Part shown: one piece after another, positions 21,308 to 30,100 of the stretch
Layout: each line of letters begins with the position of its first letter
Numbering within the stretch: the stretch's first letter is position 1
Assembly (NCBI RefSeq): GCF_003837805.1
Contig: NZ_RQIT01000027.1
Coordinates: forward strand, 1 to 64,000
Source of the DNA: Bradyrhizobium sp. RP6
Lineage (GTDB): Bacteria; Pseudomonadota; Alphaproteobacteria; Rhizobiales; Xanthobacteraceae
Length of the DNA stretch: 64,000 bases
Direction of reading: 5' to 3'
Notes under the pieces: model-generated
Database searches by the model: none
The model's input: only the letters and a program-made list of their open reading frames with translations
Told to the model about the DNA's origin: nothing
Program-made: the position numbers and the translations under genes

Positions 21308-23248
21308 CTAGCCGAACAGCCGCATCAGCAACGCTTTCCCGACCGGGAGCGCCCTCACTCCCCGAAAGGCGCGAACATACTCGCCGGCATAGAATGCCCT
21401 GATCGCGTGCACGCGCGTATCCATGCCTTCCTCGAACCGCACGGCGAATCCGTCCGCCGTCCGCCGCACCACGACGGCCGCGATCGGGCGGCCGTAGATT
21501 CGGCATTCGATCGTGCTGCCCGGCGCCGGCGGATCGGGATCGATCAGGCGGGCGCCCGTGATGGAGATGTCGCCGAGCCGCGCGAGATGCGACCTGCCGC
21601 CGTGACGCAGCAGGACGGTCTCATTGCGGCTGAACCGCTCCGCCTTTCGCTTGCGCGGCTGCTCGATGCAGACGAAGCAGACCACGGTGAGGATGACCGC
21701 GTTATAGAGGCTCCAGGCCAGGGCCAGTCCGCCATAGGCGACGTTCTCGCCGCGCAGGTGCAGGATGAAGGCATAGGCGATGGCTGCGAGCGTGACGACG
21801 AGCGCGCTGCCATAGAGCCGCAGCAGCGGCCATTCGACGAATCGCCTGTTGCGGTCGCCGCCTTTCGCGGTGACCTTGAACTTGTGTCCTGTCGGCTTCA
21901 ACAGTCCGATCGCCACCGCCGTGAGCACTGCAGGCGCCGCGATGAGCTGCGAGACATCCGTCATCATCGCCAGCGAGCGGCCGCGCGACAGCCAGGCCAT
22001 GCTGAGACCATGCCAGACATAGAACGGCAGAAAGAAGCGCAACAGCTCGGTGAGGTCGGCCTGAACCGCCTTGATGCCGAAAAGCAGGAACAACCAGGGC
22101 ACGACGAGGCCCGCCACCTTCGCGGCGTAGACCGCCGACCAGCTCATGAAGGCGTCGGTCAGCGAGAGCCGGTCTATAAGGGACAGCTTCGAGTCCCGCG
22201 AGAGCGGTCCGCTGCGACCGCGCACGATCTGCATCAAGCCGAGGCACCAGCGTGCGCGCTGGGTGATGTATTCCTTCAGCCCCTCCGGCGCGAGCCCGAT
22301 CGTCAGGCGCTCGTTGAGATAGATCGTGTTGAGGCCGCATTCCTTGAGGCGCAGCGTGACGAGGTAGTCCTCGGTCACCGAATCGATCGGAAATCCGCCG
22401 ATCTGCATCAGTCCGGCATAGCGAATGAGGGACGAGGTGCCGCAACAAAACGCGACGCCCCAGGCGTCCTTGGCCGGCAGCAGGATGTCGAAGAAAAAGC
22501 GTTGCTCGTCGGGCCAGACATCGGTCGCGGCGAGGTTGGTCTGGATCGGATCTGGATTGATGAAGTGCTGCGGCGTCTGCACCACGCCGACCGACTCGTC
22601 GTCCATGAGCGGGATGGTACGCGCAAGGAAATCGGGCCGCGGCACGAAGTCCGCATCGAGAATGGCGACGAATTCCGGCCGCTCCGGCAGCGCGCCGACA
22701 TGCCTGAGTGCATGGTTGATGTTGCCGGCCTTCGCGTGGAGGTTATCGTGCCGCGTGAGATAGTGGCAGCCGAGTTCGCCCGAAAGGCGCCGTAGCCAGG
22801 GCCGCCGTCCGTCGTCCAGTACCCAGACGCGGTAGTGGCCATAGGCCATGCCGGTCGCGCCGATGATGGTGCGCTCGAGGATCGACCGTTCCTCGTTGTA
22901 GGTGCAGATGAAGACGTCGATCAACGGCGCACGCGGGTCGGTGGCGCGGCCGTCGATCTTCGCCGCCCCGGTGCGGTCGCGCGTCCGGCTCAGGAACAGC
23001 AGCGACAACACGACCGCGACCAGCGAGGCTGCCTCCAGCAGCATGAAAGGGTAGCCGATCACAGCGTCGACAGTCAGATGCGGCGGCGGGAGCGTCGAGG
23101 TGATGCGCCAATGGAGATAGCGCAGCAGCAACGCCACCGACACGACGGCCACGCACGAGCGCGCCATCGTGCTGTCGCGCCTGAGCAGCGGAACGATCGC
23201 CATGAAGGCGCCGAGCGCAATCAGGCCGGGCGTCAGCGCCGCCGTCAC
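21308..23248 (-). CDS. PilZ-tailed processive glycosyltransferase (BcsA-like)
   Basis: A 646-residue inner-membrane GT2 synthase. Two N-terminal hydrophobic segments lead into the catalytic domain with AILDADFVPRP (DxD), VTEDYLVTLRL (TED) and ITQRARWCLGL (QxxRW), the processive signature. Further membrane segments follow (about 355-530). The C-terminal domain has the PilZ pattern: RxxxR in RKRKAERFSR and DxSxxG in DISITGARL. The polymer made is unknown; cellulose-like beta-glucans are only one option. It begins with GTG overlapping the HlyD stop (GTGA), so the two are translationally coupled. No bcsB, bcsC or bcsZ homologue is present nearby. Activity is probably switched by cyclic di-GMP. 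Confidence 0.87.
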   Translation of the reverse strand: MTAALTPGLIALGAFMAIVPLLRRDSTMARSCVAVVSVALLLRYLHWRITSTLPPPHLTVDAVIGYPFMLLEAASLVAVVLSLLFLSRTRDRTGAAKIDGRATDPRAPLIDVFICTYNEERSILERTIIGATGMAYGHYRVWVLDDGRRPWLRRLSGELGCHYLTRHDNLHAKAGNINHALRHVGALPERPEFVAILDADFVPRPDFLARTIPLMDDESVGVVQTPQHFINPDPIQTNLAATDVWPDEQRFFFDILLPAKDAWGVAFCCGTSSLIRYAGLMQIGGFPIDSVTEDYLVTLRLKECGLNTIYLNERLTIGLAPEGLKEYITQRARWCLGLMQIVRGRSGPLSRDSKLSLIDRLSLTDAFMSWSAVYAAKVAGLVVPWLFLLFGIKAVQADLTELLRFFLPFYVWHGLSMAWLSRGRSLAMMTDVSQLIAAPAVLTAVAIGLLKPTGHKFKVTAKGGDRNRRFVEWPLLRLYGSALVVTLAAIAYAFILHLRGENVAYGGLALAWSLYNAVILTVVCFVCIEQPRKRKAERFSRNETVLLRHGGRSHLARLGDISITGARLIDPDPPAPGSTIECRIYGRPIAAVVVRRTADGFAVRFEEGMDTRVHAIRAFYAGEYVRAFRGVRALPVGKALLMRLFG

Positions 23249-24591
23249 GGCGTGGACTCATGCCGGGCGAACACGACGCGGCCGGTGCGTCCCACGGTGC
23301 AGGCGCGGGTCGCGGCATCGCGCGATGCCACGGTCACGCGATAGGGCTCCTTGCTCAGCGCATCCGGGTTGATGGCGAGATTGGCGGGCGCGCCGGCGGC
23401 GCCGGTGAGATTGACCACGGTGCCGGAGATCGGCGCGCCGTCATCATTCGGCTCGAAGGTGGCGTGATCGCCGAGGTGCAAGCGGTTGTAGACGTTCTCG
23501 GTGACATTGGCGGTGATGACGGCGCCGCTGCAATCGAGCACCTTGAGCAGGGGCTGGCCGGCCTGCACGTCCTCGCCCGGCGAGGTCATCATCTCCCAGA
23601 CACGCCCCGCGACGGGTGTCGTGATGTTGGCTTCCGACATATCGGCGAAACGGACCTCCTCGACGATGATCTCGTTGGCGAGCCAGGCGATCTCGGTGTC
23701 GGTGCGAGCAAGATCGGCCTCGAGGTCGCCGGCGCGCTGACGCATCTCCTCTTCGCGCTGCACCGAGCTCGGCCGGTCGTTATAGCTGTCGCCGAGGAAC
23801 GAGCCGTTCTGCGCCGCGGCGAGCTCGACCCTGGCGGCATCCAGCCGCTTGCGCGCGCCGAGCTCGGTCTGCTGTGACACAGAGAGCTCGCGCGTCAGCC
23901 GCGACAGCTCGACGGTCGAGACATTCCCGGATCTGGCCAGCGCCGAGGCTCGTTCGACGGTGGCGCTGGCCTCCTCGCGCCGCGCCGCCGCCGCCTCGAT
24001 CGAGGTCTGGATCTCGGCGATGCGGGCCTCGAGCTGGAGCACGCGTCCGTCGCGGAATTGCGCGGCCTGCCGCGCAAGATCCTTTTGTGCGGCCTGGGCC
24101 AAGGCAAGCTTGGCGGCAAGGCTCGGCCGCTCGTTCTCGAGGCGCGCTTTCTGCCGCCGGAGATCGTCGAGCCGGGTCCGATCGCTGCGCGAGTTCACGA
24201 CGCGCAGAACCACGGTTCCGGCTTCGAGCTTGGCCTGGTCGCTGACGCGCTGAGCAGCCGCCACACGGCCGCCGATCGGCGTGCGCAAGGTGACGAGGCG
24301 GGAGTTCAGCACCGCCTCGACACTCGAATTCTCCCAGATCGCGCGCAGCGGCAGCCAGCCGAACACGGCGACGATGGCGAGCCCGATGGCGATCTTGGCA
24401 CCGCGCCGCAGATACGACCAGCGACGTCCGGATTCCGGCGCCGTCTGCCCGTCCGGCGCATGGCTGGGCTCGTCATTGGCGAACAGCTGCTCGTGCAGCG
24501 CCTCCTGCAAGCCCTTCGCGTCAGTCTGGCTCTCGTTAGGGGTGGGAGTGGATGTGGGATCGACGGAAGCGGCGCGTGAGCGGTCCATCAT
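23245..24591 (-). CDS. HlyD-type membrane fusion protein paired with the PilZ synthase
   Basis: A 448-residue periplasmic adaptor. A cytoplasmic N-terminal stretch rich in polar residues is followed by one membrane segment (about residues 72-92, IAIGLAIVAVFGWLPL), the first half of a barrel-sandwich (LVTLRTPIGGRVAAAQ), a long helical coiled coil (about 135-300) and the second lipoyl half ANITTPVAGRVWEMM. ATG at 24591 is preceded by AAGGTG. The family usually forms periplasmic channels for efflux or, as Alg44, for polymer export. Here it is directly coupled to a GT2 synthase and there is no ABC or RND partner, so polymer export is likely. Unlike Alg44 it has no PilZ domain. Confidence 0.85.
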   Translation of the reverse strand: MMDRSRAASVDPTSTPTPNESQTDAKGLQEALHEQLFANDEPSHAPDGQTAPESGRRWSYLRRGAKIAIGLAIVAVFGWLPLRAIWENSSVEAVLNSRLVTLRTPIGGRVAAAQRVSDQAKLEAGTVVLRVVNSRSDRTRLDDLRRQKARLENERPSLAAKLALAQAAQKDLARQAAQFRDGRVLQLEARIAEIQTSIEAAAARREEASATVERASALARSGNVSTVELSRLTRELSVSQQTELGARKRLDAARVELAAAQNGSFLGDSYNDRPSSVQREEEMRQRAGDLEADLARTDTEIAWLANEIIVEEVRFADMSEANITTPVAGRVWEMMTSPGEDVQAGQPLLKVLDCSGAVITANVTENVYNRLHLGDHATFEPNDDGAPISGTVVNLTGAAGAPANLAINPDALSKEPYRVTVASRDAATRACTVGRTGRVVFARHESTP

Positions 24592-24876
24592 GACGGTCAC
24601 CTTGCTGACGAGATGCCAACGGAACCGGCCAATGCACAAGAACCGTGCGAGGTGCCCGGCAACCGCGGATTAAGCCAATGCTGCGCTTTCCAGGTTGCTA
24701 AATGCCAACGTGTGTTTTTGTGCAAATAACCGTCAAGGTTTAGCGGGGCCGAAAGGCTGGCCGCACTGCCCTGGATCTGCGGCTCGGCGACGCACGAACC
24801 TTGCGGTCTCCCGCCGCATTCATACCTCGTGGATGCCGGCCGGAGGTTCGCCCGCGGCCGGTCTTAGGAGACGGCC

Positions 24877-25836
24877 ATGAACTATTTTCGTACCGCAATG
24901 CTGCTCGCAGGCCTGACCGCCCTGTTCATGGGCGTCGGCTATCTCATTGGCGGCGCCTCGGGCGCCATGATCGCGCTCGTCATTGCCGCCGCGACCAATC
25001 TCTTCACCTACTGGAACTCCGACCGCATGGTGCTGTCGATGTACGGCGCCCATGAGGTCGACCGTTCGACCGCACCGGAGCTGGTCGGCCTCGTCGCCGA
25101 GCTTGCGGGCCGTGCCGGCTTGCCGATGCCGCGCGTGTTCGTGATGGACGAGCTGCAGCCCAATGCGTTCGCGACCGGCCGCAACCCCGAGAACGCCGCG
25201 GTCGCCATCACCACCGGCCTGATGAACCAGCTCAGCCGCGAGGAGCTCGCAGGCGTGATCGCGCACGAGCTCGCGCACATCAAGCATCATGACACGCTTC
25301 TGATGACCATCACCGCGACCATCGCGGGCGCGATCTCCATGCTGGCCCAGTTCGGCATGTTCTTCGGCGGCAATCGCGAGAACAACAATGGTCTGGGCAT
25401 CGTCGGCTCGATCCTGATGATGATCCTTGCTCCGCTCGGCGCCATGCTGGTGCAGATGGCGATCAGCCGCACCCGCGAATACGCCGCCGACAATCTCGGC
25501 GCGCGCATCGTGGGCCAGCCGATGTGGCTGGCCTCCGCGCTGGTGAAGATCGAGGGTGCCGCGCATCAGGTGCCGAACTACGAGGCCGAACGGAATCCCG
25601 CGACCGCGCACATGTTCATCATCAATCCGCTGTCGGGCCACGGCGTGGACAACCTGTTCGCCACCCATCCTTCGACGCAGAACCGTGTCGCCGCCCTCCA
25701 GCAACTCGCGGCCGAGCTCGGCGGGCGGGCGGCGCCGTCGGTCGGGGCCAACGAGAACTACCCGCCGCGCGGTCCCTGGGGCCGCTCCTCGTCACGTGGA
25801 TCTTCCCGCGGTCCTTCCCGCGGTCCCTGGGGCTAA
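24877..25836 (+). CDS. htpX: Membrane zinc protease HtpX
   Basis: A 319-residue M48 peptidase anchored in the inner membrane with the active site on the cytoplasmic side. Two membrane segments lie at residues 5-40, the zinc motif HELAH at about 130-134, two more membrane segments at about 145-200, and the third ligand Glu in REYAADNLGA. MDELQPNAFATG is the conserved upstream strand. The C-terminus ends in a Gly/Ser/Arg tail with repeated RGPWG and SRG units, longer than in E. coli HtpX (293). It should degrade damaged membrane proteins. The 285 bases upstream hold no recognised feature. Confidence 0.92.
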   Translation: MNYFRTAMLLAGLTALFMGVGYLIGGASGAMIALVIAAATNLFTYWNSDRMVLSMYGAHEVDRSTAPELVGLVAELAGRAGLPMPRVFVMDELQPNAFATGRNPENAAVAITTGLMNQLSREELAGVIAHELAHIKHHDTLLMTITATIAGAISMLAQFGMFFGGNRENNNGLGIVGSILMMILAPLGAMLVQMAISRTREYAADNLGARIVGQPMWLASALVKIEGAAHQVPNYEAERNPATAHMFIINPLSGHGVDNLFATHPSTQNRVAALQQLAAELGGRAAPSVGANENYPPRGPWGRSSSRGSSRGPSRGPWG

Positions 25837-25967
25837 CGGAACCGGTGAGGATTTGCGGCTTTGTGACTTCGCGCACATAGGGTCGTCCCGGCCGGTGCTA
25901 ACACCTCGACGTGACCATTCCTTCGAAAGGGGATGCGTGGCCGGCCCTCTGCCGGCCGCCGTCGAAG

Positions 25968-26609
25968 ATGACCAGAGCTGCCATACCCTTGCTGATCGTT
26001 CTTTGCGTGCTCGTCGGCCTGTCCACGCACATGGTCGTCAATTGCGGCGACGAGGACGATCCCGACATCTGCTCGGCCGTGATCGGATTCTCGCCGCTCC
26101 GTGGCTCGCTGATCGCCTTTGCCTATGAGGGACGCGGACGGATCGCGCTGCGTCACGGCGACTTCGGGCGGGCGATCGCCGATTTCGACGAGGCCATCCA
26201 TCTCAATCCCAACCGCGCCTCGCTCTATCGCGAGCGGGCGCTGGCGCGCCGGCAAAACGGCGAACTCGAGGGGGCCATTGCGGATTATGACGAGGCGATC
26301 GCGCATGATCCCAAGCTCGCCGCGCCCTATCACCAGCGTGGTCTTGCGCTCGTCGCCATGGGCGATCTCGATCGCGCCATCCTGAGCTACAGCACGGCGG
26401 TCCGCCTCGATCCCTCCGACGCGCAGGCCCGTCTCGATCGCGGCCTCGCGTTCCTCGCCCGCGGCCAGGCCGACGATGCCCGCGCCGATTTCGAGGCCGC
26501 GCTGGCGCTGCCTGCCGGCAAGAGCGGCGGAGCGCGAGAGGCAGCGCGCGCCAAGCTCGCCGAGCTCGCCAGCGCCGAGCCGACCCGGGTCTCTGCGCCG
26601 CCGCGGTAA
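25968..26609 (+). CDS. TPR-repeat protein with N-terminal membrane segment
   Basis: About 213 residues. A hydrophobic N-terminal segment (AAIPLLIVLCVLVGLSTHMVV) acts as a signal anchor or signal peptide, followed by a short Cys-containing loop (NCGDEDDPDICSAVIG) that could form a periplasmic disulfide. At least three tetratricopeptide repeats follow, e.g. GDFGRAIADFDEAIHLNPNR, GELEGAIADYDEAIAHDPKL and GDLDRAILSYSTAVRLDPSD. TPR arrays mediate protein-protein contacts; no partner is evident. The ATG at 25968 places the membrane segment at the N-terminus; a GTG at 25911 would add 19 unconvincing residues. It is in the same direction as htpX and about 130 bases downstream. Confidence 0.8.
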   Translation: MTRAAIPLLIVLCVLVGLSTHMVVNCGDEDDPDICSAVIGFSPLRGSLIAFAYEGRGRIALRHGDFGRAIADFDEAIHLNPNRASLYRERALARRQNGELEGAIADYDEAIAHDPKLAAPYHQRGLALVAMGDLDRAILSYSTAVRLDPSDAQARLDRGLAFLARGQADDARADFEAALALPAGKSGGAREAARAKLAELASAEPTRVSAPPR

Positions 26610-26614
26610 GTGGG

Positions 26615-26965
26615 TTACTTCGCCTTCTTGGCCTTAGCCTTCTTCGCCTTGGCCTTCTTCTCGGGCTTTTCCTTCGCCTTCTTTTCCACCTTCACTGCGA
26701 CCGGCGTGCTGGCGGCCAGACGCATCGATCGTGCGTAGCTGTCGGCGACGTTGTCGGCGGACATCTGGAGGCGCTTGGCGGCCGCAGTGGCCTGCTCCAT
26801 GATGGCCTTGGCCATCATCTTGAAGCGCTCGCCGGTCTCCTTGCCCTTGGCCTTGGCCGCAAGGCCGTTGAAGCGATCCCGCCGCTCCTTGGCGCGGGTC
26901 ATCAGGCCCGTATGCAGCTGTCTGGCCAATTGCCGGATCACGACATCCAGGTCGGCGTCCGCCAT
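26615..26965 (-). CDS. Helical protein with lysine/alanine repeat tail
   Basis: A 116-residue protein. The first 75 residues are predicted all-helical, with a repeated pattern of Lys/Arg and Ala (VIRQLARQLHTGLMTRAKERR, FKMMAKAIMEQATAAAKRL). From about residue 80 the chain becomes a low-complexity basic tail of AKKAK and EKKAK units. The tail resembles those of histone H1-like or phasin-like proteins, so binding to nucleic acid or to a charged surface is plausible. No domain is recognised with confidence. A purine-rich GAGGATGAGAG stretch precedes the ATG. It is convergent with the TPR gene, with 5 bases between stops. Confidence 0.7.
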   Translation of the reverse strand: MADADLDVVIRQLARQLHTGLMTRAKERRDRFNGLAAKAKGKETGERFKMMAKAIMEQATAAAKRLQMSADNVADSYARSMRLAASTPVAVKVEKKAKEKPEKKAKAKKAKAKKAK

Positions 26966-27076
26966 GTTCTCTCATCCTCTTCGAAAAACGATATCGATGC
27001 GGCGGGACTATGCAGATCGGGGCCCGCCTTGGCAATTCCCGCCAGCGCGTCATCCGCAGCTTCCGACTTACGAAGC

Positions 27077-27101
27077 AAAAAAGCCGCGCATTTTGCGCGG
27101 C
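27077..27101 (-). terminator. Rho-independent terminator of the gluzincin gene
   Basis: On the minus strand GCCGCGCA and TGCGCGGC (27083-27090 paired with 27094-27101) form an 8-bp stem with a 3-base loop, followed by six T (complement of A 27077-27082). It begins about 39 bases after the stop of the minus-strand gene ending at 27140. Confidence 0.85.
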
Positions 27102-27139
27102 TCTTTGGCTGGCTCGCTTGAGAGGACGCTAGCTCTGCC

Positions 27140-27940
27140 TCACTTCAGCGAGGCCACGGGGCCGTTCGATGCCGCCGGCTCGGGGTCGAAGCCGAACACG
27201 CCGACCAGGTATTTGTAATAGTCCGGCATCTTCTGCTTGAGCGCCTCGCGCGATTTCGGATCGTGGAATTCGCTTTTTCCGGCCAGGAAGATGCTGGCGG
27301 TCACCGCAAAGAATTCCATGGGATTCTTCATCGCATAGGCTTCCTTGGGCAACATGTCCTTGGACTTGGCCAGCGCGTAATAGGCGATCACGCCCTTGTT
27401 GGCGTAGCCGTCCGGCAGCAGCCGCGCGTGATAGGCGTGGAGCAGCTCGTGCAGCAGCACGGCCTCCTTTTCGTAGCGCATCATGTCCGGCCGCAGCATG
27501 ATGACGCCGAGCCCCGAATCGACCGCGAGGTCGATGGCGTTCGGATTGGTCCAGCGCTGCTTGTCGTGGTCCCACACCGTCAGCGTTCGCGGCACGCGGC
27601 GCTCGACATTGGGAGCGACGCGGCCGTAGCAGGCGGTTGCGGCGCCTTCGTCGAGGCAGGCGAGCTCGCTCGCGATGATCGGCACGGTGCGGAAGAAGCG
27701 CAGCACGCGCGGCGACAGGCCGGCCGCTTCGACGGCATCGATCTGCTGCTTCAGATTGTCGGTGAGCTTGTCGACGTCCTTGCGGTCGGAGTTCTCCGAC
27801 AGGTCGAACATGTAGCCGCGGTAGCCCTGGAAGCCCGGCGGCAACGACTGCGCCGCCTCGGCATCGAGCGACCCGGCATGGGATGGATTGGCGAAGAGTG
27901 CGCCGACAATGGTTGCGGTCAGCAGCAACGCAATGCGCAT
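27140..27940 (-). CDS. Secreted gluzincin, lethal-factor-like (ATLF-type) metalloprotease
   Basis: A 266-residue exported protein with a signal peptide ending NPSHAG (about residue 23). A zinc motif HELLH is at residues 164-168, and 41 residues later comes KNPMEFFAVTASIFL, with Glu209. In the anthrax lethal factor peptidase family (M34/ATLF) the HEXXH helix is followed by a NEAEFFAEAFRLM helix supplying the third zinc ligand, and the pattern here is very close. Two Cys (95 and 104) could form a disulfide in the preceding domain. The protein lacks the large N-terminal domains of the toxin. Substrate is unknown; a periplasmic or extracellular peptidase or peptidase-like protein is likely. It has its own terminator downstream. 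Confidence 0.72.
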   Translation of the reverse strand: MRIALLLTATIVGALFANPSHAGSLDAEAAQSLPPGFQGYRGYMFDLSENSDRKDVDKLTDNLKQQIDAVEAAGLSPRVLRFFRTVPIIASELACLDEGAATACYGRVAPNVERRVPRTLTVWDHDKQRWTNPNAIDLAVDSGLGVIMLRPDMMRYEKEAVLLHELLHAYHARLLPDGYANKGVIAYYALAKSKDMLPKEAYAMKNPMEFFAVTASIFLAGKSEFHDPKSREALKQKMPDYYKYLVGVFGFDPEPAASNGPVASLK

Positions 27941-28167
27941 GATGAACCCCCTGATGTCACTTCGCCCGGCAGAATAGGCCGCCGTTGTTTGCGAAACGTG
28001 AGTGGGGCGAGACTAAGGCGCCGATGTTGAGGCGCGCTTAATCCCTGGTTGCGGATCGCGCGGGCGGATTAGTGCGGGGTTAACCAAGCGTGGATCGGCG
28101 GCGTGCTTCGGCGTATCATTCGCTCCGGGTACCAGGCCCAGAGTCCAGATAGCCGGAGGAGGATGCC

Positions 28168-28461
28168 ATGTATGCCGCCATCCGTCAGGCCAAGGCGAAA
28201 AGCGGGAGTGCGGAAGAGCTGGCGCGCCGCATCAAGGACGGCGCCGTTCCGATCATCAGCGACGTCGACGGTTTCCGCGCCTACTACGTCGTCTATGCCG
28301 GCGACGATACGGTGACCGCGATCTCGATCTTCGACAAGTTCGAGCAGGCGGAGGAGGCGAACCGGCGTGCGATCGCCTGGATCGAGCAGGATCTGGGGCC
28401 GTTGCTGGCGGGCCATGCGAGCGCGGCAGCGGGGCCGGTGATCGTGCATACGCTGGCGTAG
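28168..28461 (+). CDS. Small dimeric alpha/beta-barrel-like protein (97 aa)
   Basis: A 97-residue soluble protein preceded by a strong GGAGGAGG. The pattern of helix (AEELARRIKDGAVPIIS), strand (FRAYYVVYAGDDTVTAISIF), helix (QAEEANRRAIAWIEQDLGPLL) and strand (GPVIVHTLA) is like antibiotic-biosynthesis-monooxygenase or other dimeric alpha/beta-barrel proteins. No catalytic residue can be assigned. It stands alone between two non-coding elements. Confidence 0.7.
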   Translation: MYAAIRQAKAKSGSAEELARRIKDGAVPIISDVDGFRAYYVVYAGDDTVTAISIFDKFEQAEEANRRAIAWIEQDLGPLLAGHASAAAGPVIVHTLA

Positions 28462-28475
28462 GGGACGATAGTTTC

Positions 28476-28605
28476 GTGCCGGACGCAGCGCAGCGCCACT
28501 TTGGCGGTGCGCTGCAGAGCCGGGGCCCATGCGAGACGGGAATTCGCAGCTCCTGGGTCCCGGCTCTGCGCAGCAGCGTTACACGCTGCAGCGCGTCCGG
28601 GACAC
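28476..28605. repeat. Nested-palindrome intergenic element (GGACGC family)
   Basis: The outer arms are GTGCCGGACGC at the left and GCGTCCGGGACAC at the right; the inner arms are GCAGAGCCGGGGCCCA and TGGGTCCCGGCTCTGC, differing at one position. The element can fold as two nested hairpins. It lies between the 97-aa gene and the regulator ending at 28620, whose transcription it faces, and may act as a transcription end. Confidence 0.6.
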
Positions 28606-28619
28606 GGTCCGGCGCCCTC

Positions 28620-30065
28620 TCACAGCTCCCGTGCATTCGAAAACGCGAAGCTCGACACCCGCCGCGTCGTCTCGTCCAGGATGAGCGTGCGCGTGATCGG
28701 GGGCTCGGCGCGCTGGGCGCAGTTTTCGCGCTCGCACAGGCGGCAGTTGACGCCGATCGGCGTGCCCTCGGTTTTCTCCAGGTCGATGCCGGCGGCATAG
28801 GTCAGTCGTGCGGCGTGACGGATCTCGCAGCCGAGGCCGATAGCGAAACGCGGCTGCGGCAACGGGTGCGGCGCGACGGGGCGGCGTACCATCTGCGCGA
28901 TCGAGAAATAGCGCGTGCCGTCCGGCAGCTCGATCACCTGCTTGAGCAGGCGGTCCGGCGTGTCGAAGGTCGAGTGCACGTTCCACAGCGGGCAGGTGCC
29001 GCCGAATTTCGAGAACGGGAAGGTGCCGGAGGAGAAGCGCTTCGAGACGTTGCCGGCATTGTCGACACGCAGAAGGAAGAACGGAATGCCGCGCGCGTTC
29101 GGCCGCTGCAGGGTGGTGAGACGGTGGCAGACCTGCTCGAAGCCGGAATTGAAGCGTTGCGCCAGCACATGGATGTCGTAATTGAGCGCTTCGGCTGCGG
29201 CCAGGAACGCAGGGTAGGGCATCATCACCGCCGCTGCAAAATAGTTGCCGAGCGTGATGCGGAACAGGCGACGCGGCGCGTCGTCCAACGGACCGGCGCG
29301 GCCGATGATGGTCTCCAGGGCTTGCGCGCATTCGCCGAGGCCGAGCTGGAAGGCAAGCTGGAACGCGCGGCCGGGCTGGTCGACCAGCTCGGAGATCAAG
29401 AGTTGGCGACGATGCCGGTCGAAGCGCCGGAGCGTCTCGCGCATCACGTCCACAGGCATGATGCGGGTCTGGATCGAATGCTTTTCGCGCAGCCGCGCCG
29501 CGAGCGCCGCATACAGCCCTTCGGCCGGGACGTTCAGTTCATCGCGCAGAGTCTCGGCGGCCTGCTCCAGCTCCGGAAAATAGTTGCGGTTCGCCTCAAT
29601 CAGCTCGCGCACGCGCTCGACCGGATTGGCCTCATAGCGCGTGCCGACGTCGCGGTCGGCCATTTGCGCGGCGGCCAGCGTCTCGCCTTGGCGCGCCTCG
29701 GTATAGGCGGCGTAGAGCCGCTGCAGGGCGTGGGTGACGCCGGGGCAGAGCTCGGCGAGGTCGCGCAGCTCCTGCTTGGGCACGTCGATCTGGCGGAACA
29801 AGGGATCGGAGAAGATCTCGTTGAGCTCGGCAAAGAAGCGGTCCTCGTCGGCGGTGGCGAGGTCGCGCAGGTCGAGGTCATAGGCCTCGGCCAGGCGCAG
29901 CAGGATTTGGGCCGTCACCGGGCGCTGGTTGCGTTCGATCAGGTTGACATAGCTCGGCGAGATCCCGAGCCCCTCGGCGATCTGGGTCTGCGACAGCCCC
30001 AATTGCTGCCGGATTCTCCGGAAGCGCGGGCCGACGAAGAGTTTCTTGCCGGACTCGGCGGCCAT
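28620..30065 (-). CDS. ScfR/RamB-type acyl-CoA-responsive regulator
   Basis: A 481-residue regulator. The N-terminal HTH_3 domain (residues 10-70) contains RIRQQLGLSQTQIAEGLGISPSYVNLIERNQR. A middle region corresponds to the ImmA/IrrE-like DUF955, but no HEXXH is present, and the C-terminal DUF2083 domain carries the cysteine cluster CRLCERENC typical of this family. Relatives include RamB of Corynebacterium (represses aceA) and PrpR-like regulators of propionate and acetate metabolism. It is transcribed divergently from isocitrate lyase across a 229-base spacer that holds two TTTACAAA repeats, so control of aceA and of itself is likely. The effector is probably a short acyl-CoA or related metabolite. 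Confidence 0.85.
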   Translation of the reverse strand: MAAESGKKLFVGPRFRRIRQQLGLSQTQIAEGLGISPSYVNLIERNQRPVTAQILLRLAEAYDLDLRDLATADEDRFFAELNEIFSDPLFRQIDVPKQELRDLAELCPGVTHALQRLYAAYTEARQGETLAAAQMADRDVGTRYEANPVERVRELIEANRNYFPELEQAAETLRDELNVPAEGLYAALAARLREKHSIQTRIMPVDVMRETLRRFDRHRRQLLISELVDQPGRAFQLAFQLGLGECAQALETIIGRAGPLDDAPRRLFRITLGNYFAAAVMMPYPAFLAAAEALNYDIHVLAQRFNSGFEQVCHRLTTLQRPNARGIPFFLLRVDNAGNVSKRFSSGTFPFSKFGGTCPLWNVHSTFDTPDRLLKQVIELPDGTRYFSIAQMVRRPVAPHPLPQPRFAIGLGCEIRHAARLTYAAGIDLEKTEGTPIGVNCRLCERENCAQRAEPPITRTLILDETTRRVSSFAFSNAREL

Positions 30066-30100
30066 GGCTCAGATCTCCACCTGCATCAAGGACAGTCTTG

